The notes: generated by a model from the letters alone, not told the origin. Positions 1-10,185 are shown, counted from the first letter of the stretch. The stretch: 64,000 bases of DNA from Priapulus caudatus (GCF_000485595.1 NW_014577114.1:555706-619705); one strand, 5' to 3'. Numbers and translations: made by a program.

Positions 1-163
1 AATAATAAATTACTAGTGGTTTAATAATTCATGCATGGACCAACTGAACTACAATCGGGTTAATACTGCGATTTCAGTGCACTTGTACGTGAGCTCTTAT
101 GTAACCACATTTCGGAATCCCTCTGCGCACATTTTTCTCTCTCGCTATCTCCCCCCTTCTTCT

Positions 164-166
<3 letters not shown>

Positions 167-232
<66 letters not shown>
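167..232. repeat. (CT)n microsatellite at gap edge
   Basis: An almost pure CT run enters the assembly gap. It is read as pyrimidine on the plus strand, while the far side of the gap resumes as purine (GA), so the two edges have opposite polarity. Confidence 0.95.
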
Positions 233-1204
233 NNNNNNNNNNNNNNNNNNNNNNNNNNNNNNNNNNNNNNNNNNNNNNNNNNNNNNNNNNNNNNNNNNNN
301 NNNNNNNNNNNNNNNNNNNNNNNNNNNNNNNNNNNNNNNNNNNNNNNNNNNNNNNNNNNNNNNNNNNNNNNNNNNNNNNNNNNNNNNNNNNNNNNNNNNN
401 NNNNNNNNNNNNNNNNNNNNNNNNNNNNNNNNNNNNNNNNNNNNNNNNNNNNNNNNNNNNNNNNNNNNNNNNNNNNNNNNNNNNNNNNNNNNNNNNNNNN
501 NNNNNNNNNNNNNNNNNNNNNNNNNNNNNNNNNNNNNNNNNNNNNNNNNNNNNNNNNNNNNNNNNNNNNNNNNNNNNNNNNNNNNNNNNNNNNNNNNNNN
601 NNNNNNNNNNNNNNNNNNNNNNNNNNNNNNNNNNNNNNNNNNNNNNNNNNNNNNNNNNNNNNNNNNNNNNNNNNNNNNNNNNNNNNNNNNNNNNNNNNNN
701 NNNNNNNNNNNNNNNNNNNNNNNNNNNNNNNNNNNNNNNNNNNNNNNNNNNNNNNNNNNNNNNNNNNNNNNNNNNNNNNNNNNNNNNNNNNNNNNNNNNN
801 NNNNNNNNNNNNNNNNNNNNNNNNNNNNNNNNNNNNNNNNNNNNNNNNNNNNNNNNNNNNNNNNNNNNNNNNNNNNNNNNNNNNNNNNNNNNNNNNNNNN
901 NNNNNNNNNNNNNNNNNNNNNNNNNNNNNNNNNNNNNNNNNNNNNNNNNNNNNNNNNNNNNNNNNNNNNNNNNNNNNNNNNNNNNNNNNNNNNNNNNNNN
1001 NNNNNNNNNNNNNNNNNNNNNNNNNNNNNNNNNNNNNNNNNNNNNNNNNNNNNNNNNNNNNNNNNNNNNNNNNNNNNNNNNNNNNNNNNNNNNNNNNNNN
1101 NNNNNNNNNNNNNNNNNNNNNNNNNNNNNNNNNNNNNNNNNNNNNNNNNNNNNNNNNNNNNNNNNNNNNNNNNNNNNNNNNNNNNNNNNNNNNNNNNNNN
1201 NNNN
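233..1204. other. Assembly gap (972 N)
   Basis: A run of N of non-round length, so probably a size estimated by scaffolding. Any open frame crossing it is an artefact of reading through N. Confidence 0.99.
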
Positions 1205-1260
<56 letters not shown>

Positions 1261-1340
1261 CTGAGAGAGAGAGAGAAAGAGAGAGAGGGGAATAGAGAAA
1301 GAAAGAGAGGGAGATAGACAGAGCAAAAGAGCAAGAAAGA
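1205..1340. repeat. (GATA)n then imperfect (GA)n tract
   Basis: It begins with GATA units, passes into GAGAGA and becomes degenerate (GAAA, GGGA interruptions) towards 1340. It is the right-hand shoulder of the first gap. Confidence 0.9.
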
Positions 1341-1877
1341 GGGAAGAGAATTGCCTAATATTTGGTGGATGTTTTGTCAAGCAATTATTATTATATTATA
1401 TTATTTATAGCAATAAATTATTTATTGTGATTTAGGCATGTATTCTTCCTTGCCTGCAATTATATTGTGGACGAGACGTATATAAATAGTACATGAGTAA
1501 TGAGTGTATCGTGGATGCACGTAGGCTATAACTATTGAAAACATATAACTACACATAAGCAGTTTAAAGTACACGGGAGTTTGCCTGGCGAAATATCCAT
1601 CAAACATAATATAATTACCAATGACACCACCAAAGTAGCATGCTGCTTTCATTGCGCAAATGCGAAATGTGAGTTAAAAGTCGCAGTAGGGCGTACAAAT
1701 CCAGTTTTCCGCCTTCATATTATATAGCAACGATTATATAGGATTTTTCCTGACTGGCATGTGTCCCATACGTGGCATTAGATGTGGAAAATCCTGCAGG
1801 CGTGATCTGCTCGATCAGTCGTAGTTCAATTATTAACTGTGTGAATAGCTGAAGATCGTTCTATGTACGTGAAAGCA
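1341..1877. other. Unannotated AT-rich stretch
   Basis: No gene, RNA or repeat recognised. The open frames here are short and show no recognisable protein motif. Confidence 0.5.
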
Positions 1878-2079
1878 CAGGCACTTAGAGCGTTTCAATA
1901 AAATATAATGCTAAATAAATACGAAATCTATTTACTACCAAAGTCTTAATGTTGCTCTACTCTCTTTCACCTATTATTGCCGACAATTTCCTGTAAATGC
2001 CGTCCAAATGCTCATCTGCAACACACGCTGGCCGCCGCACGCTAGCTGCTGCACACTGACACATAAATATATATTTATT
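1878..2079 (-). mobile_element. MITE copy A, interrupted by the Helentron
   Basis: The sequence matches, in reverse complement, most of the element at 45558-45792. It starts with the same end (CAG, one base, then CACTTAGAGCGTTT against CACTTGGAGCGTTT) and follows that copy for about 190 bases, with a diverged patch near 1955-1970. The match stops where the Helentron end begins at 2080. The expected opposite end (AAACGCTCCAAGTG) is not seen beyond 10185, so this copy is incomplete or rearranged. It is non-coding, and its transposase family cannot be assigned from this window. Confidence 0.75.
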
Positions 2080-2105
2080 ACCTCCGCCAAGGGGTTGGCA
2101 GGAGG
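2080..2105 (+). repeat. Helentron 5' terminal inverted repeat and hairpin
   Basis: CCTCC-GCCAA pairs with TTGGC-(A)-GGAGG around a GGGG loop, giving a 10-bp stem with one bulged A. The outer 13 bases are the exact reverse complement of 10154-10166. In this class the ends are the sites recognised by the Rep nuclease. Confidence 0.85.
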
Positions 2106-2241
2106 TTATGTTTTCACGTGAGTTTGTAGTGTGTTTGTATTATGTTTTCACGTGTGTTTGTGTTGTGTTTGTGGGTTTGTGCGTTTCTTTGCTTTTGTGT
2201 ACAGCCTAACTCAAAAGTTATGGACGGACTTGTCAGTAACA

Positions 2242-2440
2242 ATTTCAGGATAGGCAGAAATGGGCGGAACTTAGAATTTGATTACATTTTTCTTGGGTGG
2301 CTGAATCCGCGATCCAATTAATTAATTAATTAAATTAAATTTTCAGGATAGATCAGAAATGGGGTTAATTAGAATTGATTACATTTGTGGTGCATCGGAT
2401 CCAATCATTAATCTTAATTAATTAATTAATTAATTAAAAG
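2242..2440 (+). repeat. ~100-bp tandem duplication in Helentron 5' leader
   Basis: Two adjacent diverged copies (about 2242-2340 and 2341-2438). Each begins with TTTCAGGATAG, runs through CAGAAATGGG and TTGATTACATTT to GATCCAAT, and ends in an AATT-rich run. It is non-coding and lies between the 5' end and the promoter. Confidence 0.7.
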
Positions 2441-2672
2441 TTTGTTATCATGGCAATAGGGCTTTGTAGGTTGTTAAACAAATTATGCAATGGCATTCGA
2501 TAAGAAACACAAACCAGGTACATTTTATCATGAGTTTGGGCAATTGTAACTGAAACTGCAACCAGCACCAGCAAACGTAGAACTGCAATGTGAAACCAGG
2601 TATTTTACCATCACTATGAAAGTAGGGTTGCACCATCACCCACAAACAAGCTCATATCAGCCATTTTTCCAC

Positions 2673-2680
2673 TATAAAAA
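2673..2680 (+). promoter_or_regulatory. Putative TATA box of the Helentron gene
   Basis: TATAAAAA within CACTATAAAAAGACAAGC. About 28 bases downstream is TTCATTATCAGC, a plausible start region. The following leader reaches a good splice donor (GTAAGT at 2896), which suggests an RNA polymerase II promoter with a spliced 5' UTR. This is inferred from spacing and motif only. Confidence 0.45.
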
Positions 2681-2895
2681 GACAAGCGATGTGGCTTTAT
2701 TCATTATCAGCTACAGCAGCAAAGAACACACAACCACCAGAACCAGCTAGAGAGCCAAGACGACTACATTTCAGAGCTACAGCTTTTACAACACTCGCTA
2801 GAACATGCAGAACCGAAGATCCATAGCTGAAGTGACGAACCGCTCATGCAACTTCATCTCACTGTTATATCTACACGTCGACGACTGAATTTTAT

Positions 2896-3626
2896 GTAAG
2901 TAAACGTATTTCTATTACTTACGTCTTTCATGTACGTTTTTCTGTTATCATGAATCTGGCTACCGATTCCCTATTTCAGTCTTTTTTTGCAAAATAATCA
3001 TATTTTTGCAAGTTAGATTTCGCAACGTGCATTGCCAATAGATCAACAGTGTGTCACTTTGTCAGTCAGAGCACATCATGAGCAGACATAAAAACCAATA
3101 GCGCCACATATTTCAGCCACAACTCACTTCCGCAGATAAGGCAATTGTCACCCAAATGTGCTTCCAAAACTTGTCGTGCTGTTGTGACGTGCAAGTTAAA
3201 ATTAACGAAAATATTTGGTGCGATGTTTAAAGACTAACATGAAATAATCATATTTCATTGATTATAATGAATAAATAGATAATCATTTTATCATGGAATC
3301 ATTTAATAATCATTTAATCATTGATAATCAAATAATCATTTAATCATAGAATAATCATTATTCATTGATTATAATGAATAAATCACTCTAGTCGCCTGAT
3401 TTATGACGTCATTTTACCTACATTTTTATAAATTGAAGCAAACTTGGGAAAAAAGGCGCAAAAATTGTCTTGCTCTTTCAACCATGCAGTAGTTTACAAA
3501 GTTTGCCAATAAAACATGGAACCACCATTATTATGGCGTTTGTCGTGATAAAGTCGAACAATTCGAAATTTTCGTTTCTTGTTGCATTCTCGCAAATTGC
3601 AGTATGTTTTCTCCGACTTCTTGCAG
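2896..3626 (+). other. Candidate 5' intron of the Helentron gene
   Basis: Donor GTAAGT at 2896 follows the leader exon. Candidate acceptors are TTGCAG at about 3602 and CTTGCAG at 3626; the second joins directly to the repeated N-terminal coding frame. The interior includes an AT-rich block of AATCAT units (3240-3385). Intron boundaries were chosen by eye and the acceptor choice is open. Confidence 0.4.
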
Positions 3627-3874
3627 GGCATCTCTCCGAGTTCGAATGCAGAGACACAGACAGGAACAGACGCCAGAAGCTGCTGAGACTCGGCGCGCAT
3701 CTGTCCGAGTTCGTGTGCAGAGACACAGAGAGGAGCAGACGCCAGAATCTGCTCAGACTCGGCGGGCATCTGTGAGACTTTAGATGCAAAGACACAGAGC
3801 AAACGAGACGCCAGAATCTGCTCAGACTCGGCGGGCATCTGTGAGACTTTAGATGCAAAGACACAGAGCAGAAA
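3627..3874 (+). repeat. 69-bp tandem repeat in the N-terminal coding region
   Basis: Full copies start at 3668, 3737 and 3806, a period of exactly 69 bases (23 codons), preceded by a partial copy from 3627. In the open frame each unit reads like HLSEFxCRDTExxRRQ-x-LLRLG. The last two units are nearly identical to each other (GACTTTAGATGCAAAG in both) and differ from the first two. Confidence 0.9.
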
Positions 3875-5640
3875 TTGAGAAGCAAAAAGAACTTACAGTC
3901 GACGATAGTGCTGCTATATTCTTATCAAAAATAGCAGAAGGACCAATCTATTCCTGTTGTTCCTGTCACCGCCTTCACTACAGGTCTTCTGTCGTTGAGA
4001 TGAAGCCACAAAAGTATTCAGCCAACCAAGCTACAAAGGACATACTCAAGTCAGGCACCGCTGTTCAAACTCATGGCAAATCTTGGGTCTGCAACACTTG
4101 CCATCGAACACTCAAGCGAGGAAAAGTCCCCACCCAGTCATGGGCCAATGGCTTGGAACTTGATAAGATACCACCAGAGCTTGCAGATTTAAGGCCTTTG
4201 CAGGTGAGACTCATCAGTCAGGGAATTCCCTTCATGAAACTGGTGGGGCAGCCGAGAGGAGGGCAGAAAGCTATCCATGGGAGTGCTGTCAACGTGCCAT
4301 CCAAGCTGCAGCCAGTTGTATCCTTACTGCCTAGGCTTCCACGAACTGCACAAGTGGTCCCTCTCAAGCTCAAGAGAAAACTATCCTACAAGGGATACTA
4401 CATGCATGAATATATCCGTCCAAAAAGAGTTATGGAGGCGTTGCAGTGGCTGAAACAAAATAACCCTCTCTACAAAGACATCACAATCTGCTCTGATTGG
4501 GAGAATCAGTGGGAAGACGAGGACCTGGACTTGTGGCAAGCAATAGCGAAGGCCTGTTACGAGGACACGGAAGCCAAAAAAGGACCCGATGATGCCAATA
4601 ACCCGACTTCATCTCTAGCCCTTCTGTCTCCTCTACCCACTGGTGATAACTACTCGGTCTTGGAACATTTGGCAAAGAGGCGCAATCTCAAGATCAAGGA
4701 TGTACCTGGAGACCGCAACTGTTTTTTTTATGCCGTCTCCGTCTCCCTTCCTGCAGCTGGAGTGCAATCTGTTTCTGGACCACAGATGAGGACACAGCTC
4801 ATCGACTACTTGACAACCACGGAATTGAAACATTACTACATATGATTCCTGCAGCTGCCAAACAGTCCCTCTCTTTCACCGATGCACAACACCCTGAGCC
4901 AGCATCAGCGCCGAGAATTCCATGCATACATTAATGGCTTGCGAAACGGCGAATGGGCAGACAATCTAGCTGTCCAAGGTGTTGCTGATATGCTGAACAT
5001 CAACATAGCAGTCATCAACATCATCACTCCTGACTGGGCACATGATGTTCATCCCCGACAGCAGCGAAGTCAGAACACCATTACAATTGGGTTGATGGGC
5101 GAGTTTCATTATGTTGCCTTGGAGAATGCTGAGGCTCAGTTCAGAGAGCAGTCACAAGCAAAAAACAGACAACAGCAGTTGGAAGATGAGGAAGACAGGG
5201 TAGCCTTCGAGCATACAAGTAAACTGCGAGGCATCCCCTATAACACCCTGCTTCAAGAAGAACAGACAAGCGATGGAGACAATACCTTCTCTGTGGCACC
5301 GGGGGAAAATCAGAAGCCATGCCCATTTCTGACAGACAAAAACTTTGAACAGCTGGCCAATTCATCCAAGTACCCTTATGGCCGTGGGAGCTTGTCTGAA
5401 CAGCGACTAAAGAAAATTACCCCCAGGAAATACTTCAACCAACGGCTTTTGCACAAAGACGGGAGATTTGCCAGTGACATCTCCTTGCTGCTTAGTATGC
5501 TGTAGAGGCGAAGCAAGTCCACGACGACATCCAGATTTATCATTGGCAGACCCGAGGGCAGACCTTCCAAAACAGAACGATTAATGCTGGTCTCATGAGG
5601 AACACGGTCAATGTACAAGCTATGCTTCTATATGTACTGA
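3627..5640 (+). pseudogene. Helentron protein, N-terminal region: Cys-rich domain and OTU protease-like domain
   Basis: The N-terminal part of the transposon protein. After the 23-residue repeats, the frame from 3853 carries a Cys-rich segment (CCSCHRLHYRSS, then WVCNTCHRTLKRGKVP) resembling the zinc-binding-like DUF6570 domain of Helitron proteins. An OTU cysteine-protease-like domain follows: the nucleophile motif GDRNCFFYAV (Cys at 4720-4722; the more usual form is GDGNC) and, in the next frame, GEFHYVALE with the candidate catalytic His at 5107-5109. The two halves lie in different frames, with a frameshift between about 4815 and 4880. Further breaks lie in the repeats (about 3780-3860), near 5495 (ending at a TAG) and near 5630. 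OTU domains occur in some Helitron proteins, where their role is not settled. This copy cannot make the protein. Confidence 0.85.
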
Positions 5641-7030
5641 CACTGATTTCAAGTTTATGAAGAACCTCCGTGGGTCACCGGCATACTGGAACACGGTTCT
5701 GTTAGACCCCCTGGCCATGGTCCGACAGCTTGGAGTCTCCACATGGTTTTTAACCCTGTCGGCCGCAGACATGCAGTGGCCAGAAGTCATTCAGAGCATC
5801 GCACATCAGTATGGAAGAAGACTCACTGCTGATGACATGAAGAACATGCCGTGGGAAGAAAAGTGTGAATGGCTGCGATGCAATTCTGTGACGGCAGCTC
5901 GTCAATTCAAGCACCGCCTAGACCTATTTTTCGAGGAGTTCATCGGAGAAAAAGCCAATCCCATTGGTCAGCTTTAGGACTTCATGATACGAATAGAATT
6001 CTAGGCTAGATGATCCTTACATGCTCACACCATTCTGTGGATAAAGGATGCCCCTAAGCTTGATGTCAATAGTGACGAAGAAGTCGCCAGTTTCATCAAC
6101 AAGTACCAGATCTGCGCTATTTCAGCGGAAGAACAGAGCGATTTGAGAAAACTAGTCCTTTCTGTGCAGAAGCATGTTCACTCGTCCACTTGCCGAAAAG
6201 GTGCATCCTGCAGATTCAGATTCTCACATTCGCCGAGCAGTGAGACGCCTATTGCCAGGCAGTCTGATGACGTTTTTGTGGAAGGCCAAGGTCCACCCAC
6301 ATATGTACCATCAGCTGCTATGAAGTCAGGCAAATCCATTGTTCTACAGCGCGAGCCTTCTGAAAGGTCGATAAACCAATACAACCCAAAGATGTTGCAG
6401 ACCTGGCGTGCAAACATGGAGCTGCAATTCATCTTGGACGCATACTCTTGCATCATGTATATCACCAGCTACATGATGAAGAGCGAGAGAGCGATGAGCG
6501 AGCTGCTAAAGAAGGTGTCGGAAGAGAGCAGAGGAAAAGATCTGAAATCTAAACTGAGAAACGTCGGATCAGCGTTTCTCAACAACAGAGAGGTCAGCGC
6601 TCAGGAGACTGCCTACAGGCTGCTGTCTCTGCCTTTAAAACGCGCCAGCAGGAAAGTGGTGTTTGTGAACACTGCTCCCAAAGACAAACGAGTCTCCATG
6701 CTGAAGCCTCAGAACCTCCTCCAGGGTATGCAGGATGACGACGATAACATCTTCTACACCTCACCTCTCGACAGGTATGCAACCTGACCACAAAACTTGG
6801 AAAATATGTCTCTGGCCGAATTTGCTGCTACATACACGACTGGAGGAACAGATGCGCAAGAAGAGACAGAGGACTACATCCCAGATGTGTTCGATGGCAG
6901 CGATGAAAATAAAGCTGGGGGAGACGAGGATGATGATGGTGAGACCAGTGACACATATCCATCTGTCATCAGTCTCAGCAACGGTTTGGGCCATATGAGA
7001 AAGCGCAAGCGCCACTGCGTCATCAGGTGT
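5641..7030 (+). pseudogene. Helentron protein, HUH Rep endonuclease region
   Basis: The replication-initiator nuclease domain of the same protein. A conserved Helitron segment (FMKNLRGSPAYWNTVLLD through TWFLTLSAADMQWPE) opens it. The HUH metal-binding motif survives as HAH at 6020-6028, followed by TILWIKDAPKLD. Two candidate catalytic tyrosines lie in YITSYMMKSE (codons 6458-6460 and 6470-6472), matching the two-Tyr arrangement of Helitron Rep. Lesions: TAG at about 5975 and another just after 6000, both in Gln positions of the family; a TGA and small frame error just before HAH (6011-6013); and TGA at 6785-6787. From 6014 to 7030 the frame is otherwise open. It ends at a GT donor at 7031. 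Confidence 0.88.
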
Positions 7031-7141
7031 GTAAAAATAAAACTTCATTTAAAACTTTTACGTCAAACTTAACGATGTTTAATGCACACTCTGTATGGTC
7101 TGTATATTTAACTGTGCACTGTCTGTTTCTTTTATTTGCAG
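7031..7141 (+). other. Helentron intron (111 bp)
   Basis: GTAAAAATAA at the donor and a pyrimidine-rich run ending TTTATTTGCAG at the acceptor. Removal joins HCVIRC to FHKEKKEGENKYRN in one uninterrupted phase-0 frame. The neighbouring GT dinucleotides at 7027 and 7029 would break the frame, which fixes the donor at 7031. Confidence 0.75.
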
Positions 7142-7630
7142 TTCCACAAAGAAAAGAAGGAGGGCGAAAACAAGTACAGAAACTTGTTAATGCTCTACCT
7201 GCCGTGGCGAGACGAAGAGCTCGACCTCAAAGCAGGTTTCCCCTCTTTCCAGGAGCACTATCACCATGTCAAGGACACCGTTCATCACAATGAGGCTAAG
7301 TTCAGTGTCGGTGCTAAGGAAATATATCGAGCCTATGATGACCTGCATTGGATGGGCTCCCAGAGGATGCTTGGGACGGCGTTGCCCCAAATGTCGAATC
7401 CCAGCAGGCAGAACAGGAAGCTGAGGGACAGGTCCAAAAGAGAAAGTTGCCAGACGACGATCAACGTGAAAACGTCGGCCTAGGACCCAACCCTGTCGCT
7501 CACAACCGCTCTGAACTTTACGCTCGTTTTTCAGCAGACTCTGATAAGCCCTCATGAGTACAGAGCAATGATGCGGTCTCTAAACAGCAAGCAGATGGAA
7601 GTCATGATGTTCCACCGCAAATGGTGCAAA

Positions 7631-7840
7631 GATGCCATCTTTGCTTTGAAACAGGACCGACCTATGCCACAGTACAAAGTTTTTTGAGTGGGCCCGGAGG
7701 TGTTGGAAAGAGCCACGTCATCAAGTTGGTTCAAGGATGCGATCTTTGCTCTGAAACACGACTGACCTATGCCACAGTACAAAGTTTTTTGAGTGGGCCC
7801 GGAGGTGTTGGAAAGAGCCACGTCATCAAGTTGGTTCACT
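7631..7840 (+). repeat. 105-bp tandem duplication of the Walker A segment
   Basis: Copies at 7631-7735 and 7736-7840. They differ at about four positions in the first 29 bases and not at all in the remaining 76. The period is 35 codons, so the Walker A frame continues through both copies. Both carry the same one-base deletion in the T run before FLSGPGG (six T where the frame needs seven). Confidence 0.95.
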
Positions 7841-8252
7841 ACGAGACCATGAAACTCCTGAAACCGCTGTCTGGATGTTTTGAGCCTGATAAGCTTCCAG
7901 TTTTGCTTACTGCGTTCACTGGAACTGCGGCCTTTGGTATCGAGGGGATGATCTTACACTCTGCCCTGAGCTTCAGCTGCGGTCCCAGAAGCAAGAAATA
8001 TTACCAGCCAGCCAGCAGCGACAAGCTCAACACACTACGCTTGCGATTGGAGAAACTGAAACTCCTCATCATAGATGAGGTGTTAATGGTGGGGTCAGAC
8101 CTCCTCTACCACATTGACCGCCGCCTGCAGGACATCTGTAGCAACTCCGACCCCGATTCCAGGTTTGGAGCAGTCAGCGTTCTGGCTGTGTGAGATTTTT
8201 TTCAACTGCAACCCGTCGGTCAGAATCATGTCTTCGGCCTTCCTTCTGACAG

Positions 8253-8341
8253 GTGGGTTTCGTTCACAGTTGTTTCTTTAAATTCTCATGTTGTCTGTTG
8301 TCTGACAGTGCCGTTCATTGCTCTGATTTCTATATTTGCAG
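8253..8341 (+). other. Helentron intron (89 bp)
   Basis: Donor AG|GTGGGT, acceptor TATATTTGCAG|C. Splicing joins FGLPSD to YARLHGSLWEENF through a Ser codon split AG|C (phase 2), restoring the helicase frame. Confidence 0.8.
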
Positions 8342-9280
8342 CTACGCTAGGTTGCACGGCTCTTTGTGGGAGGAGAACTTCCACATGATGAAGCTGACAG
8401 AAAGCATGTGCCAGAGAGACGACCAAGAGTTTGCCCAACTGCTCATGAGAGTCAGGACAGTTGCATGCACGCAAGATGGCATCACATTGCTGAAGTCCAG
8501 GGTTGTCCCCAAAACTGATCCCAGCTATCCATCTCAAGCTATGCACGTCTTCAAGACCAACAAAGAAGTCGATGACCACAACTGGGAGCACCTGAATAAA
8601 CTCACCAGCCAGGTGTTTCACATCAAAGCCATCGACAAGAAAAAGGACGTGCAGACTGGCCTTATTGATGATGTCATTTCAGCCAGGCCGTCGGACACTG
8701 GGGTCTGCGAGAGGTTGTGTCAGTAGGTTATGGAGCCAGAGTGATGGTCACTCTCAACATAGATGTATCTAATTGACTGGCGAACGGCGTCTGCGGCACT
8801 GTGGTTGGGATTGATCATACGGGAGAGGAGGTCCACACCATCATGGTCAAGTTCGACAGCCAACGTGTTGGCAAAGAGGCCATTCCTAACAGTCAGTACA
8901 AGAGAGGGTATCCCGGAGCAGTGCCAATCAAGAGGCAAGACGTGCAGTTTTTTGCTGGCAGGAGCAGAAGACCAGTGGAGGCAAAGCGTACCCAGTTTCC
9001 TCTTTCCTTGGCATGGGGCTGTACAATTCATAAAGTGCAAGAAAAAACGTTGGACACGACTGTTGTGGCAATCGAAGGAAAAGGTCGCTTCATGCTAGGC
9101 GAAGCATATTTCGCCATGAGCCGCATCAAGAAGCTCAGTGGCCTTTACCTTTTAGGCTTTGATGCAAGTGCGATTCGAGTGAATCCAGCTGTGGTCAGTG
9201 AAATGGACCGCCTTCGAGAAGACATGGTCTCACAGGGTCATGACCCAGCTGTGTCGACGGCTAGTCACATTTCAAATTCC

Positions 9281-9910
9281 CTGAAAATCCGTCTGCTGAA
9301 TGTACGATCGTACCTGGAGCATCTACCAGACTTGAAGGCAGACCAGATGACGCCTTCGATTGATGTCTTCTGTTTTGTGGAAACATTCCTCAACAGACAG
9401 CAACAAGTTTAGCTCACCCTTCCTCAAGCTCTGAGCTTCAGAGCAGACAGATCGGAAAGAATAGGAAGAGGTGGTGGTGTCATGATAGTTGCAAGAAAAG
9501 ATGTTTCTCCAAAACAGCTTCACCTGCCAACATTCAGCGGAATAGAGTGCACAGCAGTTTGTGTTACAAAGTCCTCCACCAAAGTTAACATCGTCACCAT
9601 CTACAGACCGCCATCCTTGACGTCTGCCATCTTTAGCAACAATTTAGAAGGTATTTTGAAGTCGCCCCCGAGGCACATCCCCACAGTCATCCTGGGAGAC
9701 GTTAACATTGACCTCATTGACTCTCCCACACACATCATCCTGACTCTCATGGAACAGTTTGGTTTTAGTCAGCAGGTTAAGGGTCCAACTACGGACTATG
9801 GTTTCCTTTTGGATCATGTATACGTCAACAAAAAGGACTGTACAAAAGTCTGCATCCACGACACATATTACTCGGATTACGACACAGTATGTGTTACTTT
9901 AAAACTGTAA
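9281..9910 (+). pseudogene. Helentron protein, C-terminal endonuclease/exonuclease/phosphatase domain
   Basis: A DNase I-like (EEP fold) domain fused to the helicase, the feature separating Helentrons from canonical Helitrons. Recognisable blocks are LLNVRSYLEHLPDLKAD, DVFCFVETFLN, GRGGGVMIVARK, VNIVTIYRPPS, ILGDVNIDL (family usually GDFN) and a C-terminal YYSDYDTVCVTLKL. The family's SDH motif has Tyr in place of the catalytic His here (TAC at 9878-9880). A TAG at 9410-9412 splits the domain in an otherwise continuous frame. The natural stop is TAA at 9908-9910. Confidence 0.85.
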
Positions 9911-10153
9911 TCTCAGTGTTATATCATGCATAATGTGCTGTGTATAATGTCATAATGTTTATATTCACATTGCCTTCTACTGTATGTATGTTCAGTTACT
10001 TTTACTACATTTTTATATTAATTAAGTTTTGTTAACTATGTCGTTTATCGAGCCATAATAAAATGAATTAAAAGAAATTGTGTTGTCAACTCCTATGTCA
10101 TTCAACAAAAGATATGCTTAGCTGGGTACTGTGTGTTGTGGAGAATTGAGCTG

Positions 10154-10185
10154 CCTTGGCGGAGGTCTGCGCTCTTCGAGTGCTC
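10154..10185 (+). repeat. Helentron 3' terminal inverted repeat and hairpin
   Basis: CCTTGGCGGAGGT (10154-10166) is the exact reverse complement of 2080-2092. It is followed at 10169-10183 by GCGCTC-TTC-GAGTGC, a 6-bp stem with one G-T wobble, just before the presumed end. A hairpin close to the 3' terminus is typical of Helitron relatives. Confidence 0.8.

Larger units (their letters stand above)
7142..9280 (+). pseudogene. Helentron protein, Pif1-type helicase region
   Basis: A superfamily 1B (Pif1/RecD-like) DNA helicase domain, which in Helitrons unwinds the strand freed by Rep. Motifs seen: Walker A GPGGVGKS (twice, 7690-7713 and 7795-7818, because of a tandem duplication), LTAFTGTAAFGIEG, Walker B-like LLIIDEV (8068-8082), DFFQLQPVGQ, GCTIHKVQ (about 9015-9040) and AMSRIKKLSGLYLLGFD. 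An intron at 8253-8341 interrupts it. Lesions: frameshift near 7345, a one-base T deletion before each Walker A copy, TGA in LAV-stop-DFF (about 8191), a G deletion near 8700 and TGA near 8776. The motif VQEKTLD has Glu where Gly is usual. The protein is not functional. Confidence 0.9.
2080..10185 (+). mobile_element. Helentron (Helitron-like rolling-circle transposon), decayed
   Basis: An 8.1-kb element bounded by a perfect 13-bp inverted repeat, ACCTCCGCCAAGG at 2080-2092 and CCTTGGCGGAGGT at 10154-10166. A strong hairpin lies at the 5' end and a short hairpin near the 3' end. Inside, in order, are a TATA-box promoter, a spliced leader, and a broken gene for one large protein with Cys-rich, OTU, HUH Rep, Pif1 helicase and endonuclease domains. 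Terminal inverted repeats together with a C-terminal endonuclease are traits of Helentrons rather than canonical Helitrons. Numerous frameshifts and nonsense codons make the copy non-autonomous, but both ends are intact. The exact 3' boundary (10185 or a few bases later) is uncertain because these elements leave no target duplication. Confidence 0.88.

Noticed and set aside
35-1380. Open frames of 394-424 codons across the first gap
   Set aside because: They consist of CT/GA repeat translation and unknown bases.
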